DNA from: Bacilli bacterium | GTDB lineage: Bacteria > Bacillota_I > Bacilli_A > RFN20 > CAG-826 | Assembly: GCA_017635565.1 (NCBI GenBank) | Contig: JAGBLE010000022.1 | Span: forward strand, 1 to 38,096 | Length of the DNA stretch: 38,096 bases | Reading direction: 5' to 3' | Shown here: positions 1 to 7,013 of the stretch, one piece after another | How the letters are laid out: each line of letters begins with the position of its first letter | Position numbering within the stretch: the stretch's first letter is position 1 | The notes under the pieces: model-generated | What the model saw: the letters and a program-made list of their open reading frames with translations, nothing else | The model's database searches: none | What the model was told of the DNA's origin: nothing | Translations under genes and position numbers: made by a program

Positions 1-50
1 CAGTTCTCAAAAACAAAAAATACATCGAACCAACAATGTAATTATTCAAC

Positions 51-422
51 TCAAAAATAAAAAGCCAATTTTGATGGCTGTTTTCGACGTGGTTTGAAAG
101 AAAAGATTAAATTGCTCTTGAAATCGGAATAGTTTGCTTTCACGTTGTACCCTTTTTTTGTGCGGGCAATTTCTATGTCTTTTTTCATTAGCTCAGTAAT
201 TAATTCGTTTTTAGTCATTTCCTGATAATTAGGAATCTCAACACCTTTGGTGTTCATCACTTCAGGAATGGCTGGAATGTTGTGAGCTTTAAGATAAAGT
301 TTGACATAGTTAACAACAGTAGTAATTGAGATGCCATATTCCTTGCAAGCCTGTTCTTTACTGATCTCGTGTGTATAGACTCTTCTTCCTATGTCTAACT
401 TTTCATCATCTGTGAACCACAT
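51..422 (-). CDS. Transposase OrfA-like helix-turn-helix protein, possibly truncated IS remnant
   Basis: A 123-aa protein. Its first half reads as a helix-turn-helix DNA-binding domain (a KEQACKEYGIS segment followed by a second helix, about residues 20-50). The later EMTKNELITELMKKDIEIA and KKGYNV segments resemble the linker of IS3-type OrfA proteins. The start is well supported: a strong GGAGG ribosome-binding site lies just upstream on the minus strand. The tail after KKGYNV is Phe- and Lys-rich and unlike the usual family end, so the gene may be truncated or frameshifted. No OrfB (rve integrase) follows within the 50 bases left in the window. It may mark the edge of an insertion sequence beside the glycan locus. 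A free-standing HTH regulator is the alternative. Confidence 0.55.
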   Translation of the reverse strand: MWFTDDEKLDIGRRVYTHEISKEQACKEYGISITTVVNYVKLYLKAHNIPAIPEVMNTKGVEIPNYQEMTKNELITELMKKDIEIARTKKGYNVKANYSDFKSNLIFSFKPRRKQPSKLAFYF

Positions 423-476
423 ATATTTCCTCCTTTTGTTTCTATTTTACTATAGTGGTGTATGTAAATATTGATT

Positions 477-508
477 CGTGTGTCTAAAGAAAGAAACACG
501 TGTGTCTA
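477..508. repeat. Direct repeat CGTGTGTCTA, possible IS end
   Basis: The 10-mer CGTGTGTCTA occurs at 477-486 and again at 499-508, upstream of the transposase-like gene, with CGTGT/ACACG also forming a short inverted pair between them. Repeated short sites at this distance from a transposase start could be the element terminus or transposase-binding sites. The other end of the element lies outside the window, so this cannot be confirmed. Confidence 0.3.
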
Positions 509-560
509 CTTTAAGGTTACCAGTACACTCTACATCATTTTTCAGTCCTGTTTTTAATCA

Positions 561-647
561 AGTTCGCTTGGAAAACCCCATAATATAGTTGAAAGTTCGC
601 TTGGAAAATCCCATAATATAGTTGAAAGTTCGCTTGGAAAATCCCAA
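561..647. repeat. 33-bp tandem repeat, about 2.6 copies
   Basis: Three copies of a unit beginning AGTTCGCTTGGAAAA start at 561, 594 and 627, exactly 33 bp apart. Copies one and two differ at one base (CCCC versus TCCC), and the third is cut short at the ribosome-binding site of the downstream ATPase gene. The unit is a multiple of three, which makes misleading repetitive open frames on both strands, but nothing else suggests it is translated. Each full unit carries CATAAT and ends with a TTGAAA hexamer that runs into the next unit. Confidence 0.9.
589..617 (+). promoter_or_regulatory. Sigma-A-type promoter formed by two adjacent repeat units
   Basis: TTGAAA (589-594), a 17-nt spacer and CATAAT (612-617) make a near-consensus housekeeping promoter. 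The -35 comes from the end of repeat unit one and the -10 from unit two. It would start transcription near 624, about 37 nt before the ATPase start codon. The first unit has a -10 but no TTGAAA in front, so a promoter exists only where two units abut. Confidence 0.5.
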
Positions 648-660
648 AAGGAGACTGATT

Positions 661-2010
661 ATGGAGTTCAAAAGAAAAATTGTTAACGAGTTTGAATTGT
701 GGAAACAAAGTTTAAAAATAAAAAGAAAGGCGCTTGTTGTAAAAGGATTAAGACAGGTTGGGAAATCATACATTGTTGATATTTTTGCGAGAAATAACTA
801 CAAGAACGTCATTAAAATAGATTTTAAAAAAGAACGCTATATGAAAGCGTGTTTTGATACAAATTTAAACGTTGATTCTTTAATAACAAATATATCGGCC
901 AATAAACCAGGCACATTATTTGTGCCCTATAAAACAGTTTTGGTATTGGATGAGATACAAGAGTGCTCTGCAGCAAGAGCATCGATTAAATCCTTTATGG
1001 AGGATGGCAGGTTTGATGTCATTGCTACTGGATCATTGCTTGGGTTAAAAGGCTATAATTCAAAATATTCCGGTGGAGTATCGGTTGGATTTGAACATAC
1101 TATCTATATGAAGGCAATGGATTTTGAAGAATTTCTATGGGCAATAGGAATAAATGAATCAACCATTGAATATGTAAAACAATGTTTTAAGAACAACGAA
1201 CAGATTAATGAAGCTGTTCATCAAGCTTTTACTAATTATTTTAGAGAATATCTTTGTGTTGGTGGCCTTCCTGATGTGGTTAAGAAATTTATTTCAACGA
1301 GAGACATGAATCAAGTTAGAAGCGAACAAAGAGATTTGATTGAGGAATACAAAGACGATTTTGCCAAACACTTGGATGATAACGAGCAAGAAAAAGTAGA
1401 TTTAACTTTGCTAGCTCAAATTAATAGAGTTTTTGATTCTTTGCCTTCTCAGTTAGCAAAGGAAAACAAGAAATTTATGATATCAAAAATCGATAAAAAA
1501 GGTTCGCTGGAAAAGTATTCATCGGCCATTCAATGGCTTGTTGATTATGGTTTAGTTGAACGCTGTTACAATTTAACAATTCCAGAATTTCCATTGGAAG
1601 GTAATAAGGTCCAAGGAGTGTTTAAATTGTTTTTTACTGATACTGGATTATTAGTTTCTCAATTAGACGAAGGAACATCTGGTCGCATTTTAATTGGCGA
1701 TTTGGGCATCTACAATGGTGCCATTTACGAAGAATCATTTGCAGATGCATATTTAAAAAACAACAAAAAACTTTACTATTTTTCAAAGGAAAGCGGCTTG
1801 GAAATAGATTTTATTAGCCAACATCACGATGAAGTTGTGCTTATTGAGGTTAAGGCTAAAGATGGACGAACTAAGGCAGCTAATGAAATATTAAATAACG
1901 AAAAAAAATATAAAGATGTTAAGAAATTGATTAGACTAAAAGACTGTAATATTGGCATTTCGAAAAATATAGAAACTTACCCATCATATATGTCTTTTCT
2001 AATATCTTAA
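661..2010 (+). CDS. AAA ATPase with DUF4143 C-terminal domain
   Basis: A 449-aa protein of the widespread ATP-binding/DUF4143 family. A Walker A motif lies at residues 29-36 (GLRQVGKS), a Walker B motif (VLVLDEIQ) has Asp97-Glu98, and a sensor-like IATGSLLG follows. The C-terminal half carries LEIDFI...LIEVKAK, which resembles a PD-(D/E)XK nuclease-like core. The family's role is poorly defined; its members are common in mobile or accessory DNA of gut bacteria. I chose ATG 661 because AAAGGAG precedes it at proper spacing. An in-frame ATG at 622 lies inside the tandem repeat and lacks such a site. The gene stands alone with its own promoter and appears unrelated to the glycan genes downstream. 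Confidence 0.88.
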   Translation: MEFKRKIVNEFELWKQSLKIKRKALVVKGLRQVGKSYIVDIFARNNYKNVIKIDFKKERYMKACFDTNLNVDSLITNISANKPGTLFVPYKTVLVLDEIQECSAARASIKSFMEDGRFDVIATGSLLGLKGYNSKYSGGVSVGFEHTIYMKAMDFEEFLWAIGINESTIEYVKQCFKNNEQINEAVHQAFTNYFREYLCVGGLPDVVKKFISTRDMNQVRSEQRDLIEEYKDDFAKHLDDNEQEKVDLTLLAQINRVFDSLPSQLAKENKKFMISKIDKKGSLEKYSSAIQWLVDYGLVERCYNLTIPEFPLEGNKVQGVFKLFFTDTGLLVSQLDEGTSGRILIGDLGIYNGAIYEESFADAYLKNNKKLYYFSKESGLEIDFISQHHDEVVLIEVKAKDGRTKAANEILNNEKKYKDVKKLIRLKDCNIGISKNIETYPSYMSFLIS

Positions 2011-2193
2011 TTAAAATTTATTCATAAAAATACAAAGTATCAAAACTAATTAAAACTTTTAAATGTGCCTTTCTATACCATTAAATCGATATATTTGATG
2101 TCTGATACATACATAATAATTTGTAATTTATAATTCAAAAGAAGTAATAATTTGAGCAAGTTTTTTAGACATATAACAAGGTTATATGAATTA

Positions 2194-2235
2194 GCACTCA
2201 CTATTCCTGAGTGCTTGCTTCTTCTTCTTCTTCTT
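2194..2235 (+). terminator. Probable Rho-independent terminator after the ATPase
   Basis: GCACTCA (2194-2200) and TGAGTGC (2208-2214) form a perfect 7-bp stem with a 7-nt loop, followed by a pyrimidine tract that includes (CTT)6 at 2218-2235. The U-tract is interrupted by C, so termination may be only partial. It lies 184 bp after the ATPase stop. Confidence 0.4.
2218..2235. repeat. (CTT)6 microsatellite
   Basis: Six perfect CTT triplets immediately after the hairpin at 2194-2214. A triplet run like this can vary in length by slippage and would change the terminator tract or leader rather than a protein. Confidence 0.8.
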
Positions 2236-2333
2236 AAAATGGAAATAATAAAGGAGAGGCTCCGATAATTTAAGTTTTTAGCGTATCGTTTGTATCGCTT
2301 ATTATTAACTTTTTATCGAAGTGAAAAAGATTT

Positions 2334-4211
2334 ATGAAAAGAAAAATTTTTGCTTATACTTCAGTGATTGTATCGGTTTTTGCTATTGGTCTTGCCTCTT
2401 TTCAAATGTTAAAAGATGATAGTAATAATCTCTTACAATTAAGATCTGACAACACTCTTGTTAATCAAGTTTCAATTACAAGAACTGCTACTTGGACTGG
2501 CAATTATGCAAGCAGTGTAACTGCTGCTAGAACCGAAAAAGGAAATACACTTGAATTTGGTGCTACTTGTTTTGATATTCGAAATTCCGGAGATTATCCG
2601 TGTATATTTTTTGATGGCGGATACGCCAAAAATAATGGCGGAAAATCACGATTTTGGAACAAAACCGAATTATATGGCATAACTTCAATTAAACTTTATG
2701 CTTATAATCATGGTAGTCCTGATTCGTACACAAGTTTAAGTAGCGCTTCATTTACATTTTTCTATGGTTATGAATTAATTGATTTTGATGATGCAAATTA
2801 TGTTGCAAAGCAAACAACAACTTCAGGAAAAATTGAATTCGCCGCCGGTTATGAACCATCATTTTTTGGCATTCAAGGTGAATTCACGACTGACACCGCA
2901 ATATCAAAAATTGAAATTACTTATCTATGCGAAAAAGTTGAAGGCGAATTAGTCACTAATGAAGAAGCTGCCGGTTATGAATCACATCATACATCTTTTG
3001 AATATGTTAACGGCAATTCTGTTGTTGTTAGAGAATTAGAAGCTGCTCCTCTTGCTCATGAAAATGCACCTCTTGATAATGGGACTCCTGTTTATATTAC
3101 TGTAGATGGCTCCTCATATGATGCAAGTTCACATTCGTGGACAACAGGTCAAGGAGATGGTGGGCATTTTGTACTTCTTGGTAGATCTGATGGCAAATCA
3201 TTCCCTGCTAGAAGTGGAAGAAGCACTATTATATTCACGTTCATGATCTCTAAGGCGAACGGCTTTACTGGTTGGAATGGTGCTAGTGACGTCTATTTAT
3301 ACATTAACAATGATGCTCTTGGTGCAAGAATTTATACTGAAAATCCATATAGTTGGGCCGCTGCTGTATTGCCTACTAATTTTGAAGCTTACGAAACAGA
3401 AACAGGCATTAAACTCGCTAGTTCGATTTGGAATAAGAAGGTCACTGTAGAATATGATGTTAGTTCAATTGATAGTATTACAAACGTCCGTTTTGGTACG
3501 ACACATGGTTGTGTGACATTTAAACTATATGATGTTTCGTTTAGAGATAGTTGTGCCGAACACGATTATTCTGATTCTTTTTCGGGCGGATTTGCTTCGT
3601 CACTTAAATGCCACAAATGTCATAAACCAGCTTTCTTGGTTAATTCAATCCAATATAATAATGTGAGCGGAAAACCTTCCAGCAATTTCGTTTATGAAAA
3701 AGATGTCACGTTCGATGGTGTTGATAACTGTATTCATACTACAACTGCTGTAAAGACAAATTCTTCAGAAGGTGGTTGGACACAAAATTATCAAGTCCGT
3801 CTTAATGGTTTAATCGATAATGCACGTGAGTTAAATAGAACAACCATTAGATTTAAGCTCTATATTACTACAGCTACTAGCAGATATTGGAGTTTGCGTT
3901 TCTGCTTTGGCGTTGCAACCGGTAATAGCATTACTTCGTTTGCCAGAGCTAGTCATTGGCAATTAGTCACAGAAGCAGGAAATGATTTGGCAAAAAACAT
4001 GGTCACTAGTATTACTGATGAAAATGGAAATCCAGCCTTTAGTAATACTGCAAATTCTGTTTGCGGAAACAAATGGTTGGTTGTCACATTAGATGTTAGT
4101 AGTGATAGTTATGCAGGTACTGATTTATTCTTCTCTCCAGTTGTTGATGAAGAAGATGGCTCCGTATATCCAATTAATTGTTACTTTGCAAATTTAGAGG
4201 TATTACCCTAA
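2334..4211 (+). CDS. Secreted protein with carbohydrate-binding-like modules; N-terminal part of a frameshifted DUF4838 protein
   Basis: A 625-aa reading frame beginning with a signal peptide (MKRKIFAYTSVIVSVFAIG, about residues 1-22). The rest is beta-rich, with two regions (about 40-210 and 210-400) that look like jelly-roll or lectin-type modules. A EHDYSD...CHKCHK segment near 405-430 matches the His-Tyr/Cys-x-x-Cys pattern common in Firmicutes surface proteins, and a further beta module follows. No membrane anchor is present and there is no clear ribosome-binding site. The frame ends LEVLP-TAA, and the DUF4838 frame continues one base over, so the two frames probably make one secreted protein of about 1219 aa. 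Individual module assignments are inference from composition. Confidence 0.75.
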   Translation: MKRKIFAYTSVIVSVFAIGLASFQMLKDDSNNLLQLRSDNTLVNQVSITRTATWTGNYASSVTAARTEKGNTLEFGATCFDIRNSGDYPCIFFDGGYAKNNGGKSRFWNKTELYGITSIKLYAYNHGSPDSYTSLSSASFTFFYGYELIDFDDANYVAKQTTTSGKIEFAAGYEPSFFGIQGEFTTDTAISKIEITYLCEKVEGELVTNEEAAGYESHHTSFEYVNGNSVVVRELEAAPLAHENAPLDNGTPVYITVDGSSYDASSHSWTTGQGDGGHFVLLGRSDGKSFPARSGRSTIIFTFMISKANGFTGWNGASDVYLYINNDALGARIYTENPYSWAAAVLPTNFEAYETETGIKLASSIWNKKVTVEYDVSSIDSITNVRFGTTHGCVTFKLYDVSFRDSCAEHDYSDSFSGGFASSLKCHKCHKPAFLVNSIQYNNVSGKPSSNFVYEKDVTFDGVDNCIHTTTAVKTNSSEGGWTQNYQVRLNGLIDNARELNRTTIRFKLYITTATSRYWSLRFCFGVATGNSITSFARASHWQLVTEAGNDLAKNMVTSITDENGNPAFSNTANSVCGNKWLVVTLDVSSDSYAGTDLFFSPVVDEEDGSVYPINCYFANLEVLP

Positions 4212-4212
4212 C
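4196..4212 (+). promoter_or_regulatory. Candidate +1 frameshift site (GAGGT...CCC-TAA-C)
   Basis: The upstream frame reads GAG GTA TTA CCC TAA. Sliding +1 on CCC-T gives CCT AAC TCG CAT AAT TTG ATT GAA, that is, P-NSHNLIENNE, which is a natural start for a DUF4838 domain. A Shine-Dalgarno-like GAGGT (4197-4201) ends 4 nt before CCC. This parallels prfB, where AGGGGG, three bases, CUU and then UGA drive a +1 shift. The sequence shows the arrangement; whether it is programmed, a real inactivating indel or an assembly error is open. Confidence 0.5.
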
Positions 4213-4221
4213 TCGCATAAT

Positions 4222-5994
4222 TTGATTGAAAATAATGAATTAAAATATTCAATTAAAGCAAAAAACGACGCAGCTTCTTTAAATGCTGCTAATCATATTA
4301 GAGATCATATTTTTGAAGCAACTGGAAAAAATATTGCAGTTGCCACTGTTAATGATGATGAAGTTGTCAATTCAGATGAGTACACAATATTTGTTGGTTG
4401 TATAAATATTGCTAGTAGAGCTGGAGTTACTTTAACTGCTGATACATCTAAGGGTACATATTTATTAAAGAGTCATATTAATAATGTATTTCTTCTTGCG
4501 AATAACGAAGATGGATATTTGCTAGGAGCACATAAATTTTTAGAAAAGACTTTAGGATATGACCATTATGGGAGAGATACATATTCCTATGATTTAATAG
4601 CGGATAATGTCGATATTCCTTATTTAAATGAAGAGCATACAACTGCTTTTGAACATAGAAGGTGCGATGATACAGATTTCACTTGGCATGATGGGGATGA
4701 ATTGAACTACAATTCCGGTAACTGGAATAATAAAAATCCTCTTGTTCCAGTTGATAATGGCCAAAGATATCACAATTCAACATTAATCATTAAGCCATCC
4801 GAATATAAAAATAGCCATCCATCATGGTTTTCATTGAATTCTTCTGGGAATTTAGCTACAGATCCTTATATCCAACTTTGTTATACCGCTAGAGGAAATG
4901 CTTCTGAATATAACGCATTGGTAAATTTAACTGCTAATAAAATCATTGATATTTTTGCTAACACTTCTGATTTATCAAAGAATACGTTATGTTTTGGTAT
5001 GGGTGATAGCGCATCTCATTGTTACTGTAGTGCATGTACATCTGCAAGCAATAGTTATGGTGGAAGTATTGCGGGTACAGTCGTTAAGTTTTTAAATGAT
5101 GTTTATTCAATAATTAATGGACGAATTACTGAAACAAATCGAGATGAAATATTCCTAAATTTCTTGGCATATTACGATTATGAAAAAGCACCAGTTGGAA
5201 TCAATTGCTCTGATCACGTTGGCGTTATTATTGCACCAATTCAAGCAAATTACACTGAAGCAATTAATAGCGATAGTAATTATGAGCAATATGGTTCGTT
5301 ATTTTCTAGCTGGGCGACAGTGTGTTCAAGAATTGATACATGGTTATATGAAACAAATTTTCAATATTATTTATATCCATTAAATTCATTCAAAGCGACC
5401 ACCGAATCAATTAGATATTTGGCTAGCCTTGGGAGTGTTAATACAATTTATACTCAAGGACAGCATAATATTAATGCACCAAGAACTGGCTTCACTTCAC
5501 TAAAAAAATATTTGAATTCTAAATTTATGGATGATCCAACTTCTAACTATGATGAATTAGTGAACAAATTCTTTGCTAATTATTATGGGGAGGGCGGAAG
5601 CGAAATGAAAACCTTCTTTAATGAGATGGTAAGTAGACTTGAATATGATGAAGCAAATTATGTTTCGGTTTTATATGCGAATAATAGAAAAACCGTTGGC
5701 CAAAAGATTGATGATGCTCGATTATGGGATTTTAATCAGTTGAAATCGTGGGTCAATTTATGTGAAGTAGCAATCAATAAAACAAGTAACGAAACATTAA
5801 AAAAACATATCTTAGCAGAATCAATATTCCCAAGATTTGCTTTGTGCACTTTATTTAGTAATAAATATAGTAGTTCTGATTTATTAGCGTTACGTTCTGC
5901 CTTTAAATCCGATTGTGAGCTATTAGGAATCGATAAATATAAGGAAGCGGATTGTTCCCTAAAAACTGATTATTTCGATATTTGGGGACTATAA
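4222..5994 (+). CDS. DUF4838 family protein (GH67/GH20-like fold), C-terminal part of split gene
   Basis: A 590-aa frame starting only at TTG, with no ribosome-binding site. Its open frame actually reaches back to 4198, inside the end of the preceding gene. It is a paralogue of the lipoprotein at 21823-23805: both share the N-terminal alpha-glucuronidase-like subdomain (GYLLGAHKFLEKTLGY), a Cys cluster (HCYCSAC here), YETNF, YLYPLNS and GQH blocks and a helical C-terminus. It has no signal peptide of its own although its paralogue is secreted, which supports fusion to the upstream frame. DUF4838 proteins are carbohydrate-locus proteins of undefined specificity, so a hydrolase role is inferred. 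It ends 4 bp from the convergent DUF4434 gene. Confidence 0.8.
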   Translation: MIENNELKYSIKAKNDAASLNAANHIRDHIFEATGKNIAVATVNDDEVVNSDEYTIFVGCINIASRAGVTLTADTSKGTYLLKSHINNVFLLANNEDGYLLGAHKFLEKTLGYDHYGRDTYSYDLIADNVDIPYLNEEHTTAFEHRRCDDTDFTWHDGDELNYNSGNWNNKNPLVPVDNGQRYHNSTLIIKPSEYKNSHPSWFSLNSSGNLATDPYIQLCYTARGNASEYNALVNLTANKIIDIFANTSDLSKNTLCFGMGDSASHCYCSACTSASNSYGGSIAGTVVKFLNDVYSIINGRITETNRDEIFLNFLAYYDYEKAPVGINCSDHVGVIIAPIQANYTEAINSDSNYEQYGSLFSSWATVCSRIDTWLYETNFQYYLYPLNSFKATTESIRYLASLGSVNTIYTQGQHNINAPRTGFTSLKKYLNSKFMDDPTSNYDELVNKFFANYYGEGGSEMKTFFNEMVSRLEYDEANYVSVLYANNRKTVGQKIDDARLWDFNQLKSWVNLCEVAINKTSNETLKKHILAESIFPRFALCTLFSNKYSSSDLLALRSAFKSDCELLGIDKYKEADCSLKTDYFDIWGL

Positions 5995-5998
5995 TCAC

Positions 5999-6892
5999 TT
6001 ACTTATAATATTCAAGATATTGCGCGTTTAATTGACGCGCTTTTTCATACATTGATTGAGGTGATAAGAAGTGTGAGAATTCAAAAGTAATGAGTTTCTT
6101 ACAATATTTCTTTGCAATTTCTATTTTTGCTTTTAATGTTTCTAAATCTTGTGGAGGGAATCCATCTAACCTTTTAAAAGTTTCAATATTACTCCACATT
6201 TCAATGTTATATTTGTCACATAAAAGCTTAGTTTGATACATATACTTATCTAAATTTTGAAGAGAACAAGTTCCATCTTGGAAAGCACAACAATCGATGT
6301 CTTTTCCAAATACTTTGAACATTTCATCCCATTCTTTATATGTTTCTTCTGGTGATAAGGTTGGTTCTGGATAATCGATATCCTTATCGCGATAAAAAGG
6401 AGAAATGAAAATTTTCTTTTCTGGTGATTTTCTCTTCAATATTTCAATTAATCCAGTTGTAACAGGAACAAAATTATAATTGTTATGACCAACTTCGTGA
6501 GGCAAATACCATCCGATGAACGATTTATGATGATTATATTTTTCTAAAATCTCACTTACATAAAACTCGTTTTCTTTTAATTCAGTGACATAATCTCCAT
6601 CATTCCAAGTGAGATTAGAAATATATAGTCCTATATATACGTCCATATTTCTCTTATCTGCCTCGTTTAATATGAGTTCAATGAAATCTTTGTAATCTGA
6701 TTTTTTATCTTTGAAATGTTTTGAAGGATATAGGATTTTGTCATAAAAAACGCCCCTCATGATTACTAAGGTATCAATTCCAGCGTTTTGCATGTTTTCA
6801 ATATCTTTTATCCATTCTTTTTCACCCCAATTTTGTGGAGTGATATCATAAGTGATTTCATCGATAAAAGTTGCAGTAATTGGATAAGGCAT
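5999..6892 (-). CDS. DUF4434 domain TIM-barrel protein, putative glycoside hydrolase
   Basis: A 297-aa cytoplasmic protein with no signal peptide. The opening ITATFIDEITYDI...NWGEKEW and the GIDTLVIMRG strand match the DUF4434 family, a TIM-barrel group related to glycoside hydrolases. WYLPHEV (about residue 125) and SNIETF (about 230) are barrel strand ends bearing Glu residues that could be catalytic. GGGAG sits about 8 nt before the ATG. It is the second gene of a minus-strand pair behind the GH127-like gene (121-bp gap) and is probably co-transcribed with it. The substrate is unknown; the family turns up repeatedly in glycan loci. Confidence 0.75.
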   Translation of the reverse strand: MPYPITATFIDEITYDITPQNWGEKEWIKDIENMQNAGIDTLVIMRGVFYDKILYPSKHFKDKKSDYKDFIELILNEADKRNMDVYIGLYISNLTWNDGDYVTELKENEFYVSEILEKYNHHKSFIGWYLPHEVGHNNYNFVPVTTGLIEILKRKSPEKKIFISPFYRDKDIDYPEPTLSPEETYKEWDEMFKVFGKDIDCCAFQDGTCSLQNLDKYMYQTKLLCDKYNIEMWSNIETFKRLDGFPPQDLETLKAKIEIAKKYCKKLITFEFSHFLSPQSMYEKARQLNAQYLEYYK

Positions 6893-6908
6893 ATTTTTTC
6901 TCCCACCA

Positions 6909-6962
6909 TTAGGATTGAACCTTATTTGATTTTATTATTTTAACATAATAATTAAATCCTAA
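6909..6962. repeat. 8-bp inverted repeat TTAGGATT/AATCCTAA between the minus-strand genes
   Basis: TTAGGATT (6909-6916) and AATCCTAA (6955-6962) are perfect inverted copies 38 bp apart, in the leader of the DUF4434 gene. They could pair in the transcript or bind a dimeric regulator. In such AT-rich DNA a chance occurrence is possible. Confidence 0.35.
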
Positions 6963-7013
6963 AAATTTTATTTTTAATTCATTAAGTTTTAACTTATGAA
7001 AGTTTTAAAATCG

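Larger units (their letters stand above)
2011..2333. other. 323-bp intergenic region before the secreted-protein gene
   Basis: AT-rich DNA with no convincing gene. It holds a 7-bp hairpin and a (CTT)6 run, listed separately. An AAAGGAG at about 2250 is not followed by a usable start codon. No confident -35/-10 pair was found for the gene at 2334. TTGTAT at about 2290 with a weak downstream -10 is the best candidate, and I do not call it. Confidence 0.5.

Noticed and set aside
561-647. CRISPR-like array
   Set aside because: Copies are directly tandem with no spacers between them, number fewer than three, and no cas genes are present.
622-660. Earlier start for the ATPase
   Set aside because: The ATG at 622 lies inside the repeat and the predicted promoter, while ATG 661 has AAAGGAG at good spacing.
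558-773. Minus-strand repetitive protein across the 33-bp repeats
   Set aside because: It arises only because the repeat length is a multiple of three, and it runs antisense into the ATPase gene with no ribosome-binding site.
2245-2275. Short gene after AAAGGAG near 2250
   Set aside because: No start codon follows at useful spacing and no open frame of note exists.
4222-4224. TTG as an independent start codon for the DUF4838 gene
   Set aside because: There is no ribosome-binding site at correct spacing, no signal peptide, and domain-like sequence lies upstream of it in the same frame.
5990-6005. Bidirectional terminator between the convergent DUF4838 and DUF4434 genes
   Set aside because: Only four bases separate the genes and no hairpin with a T-run is visible. 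The same holds at 33277-33278.
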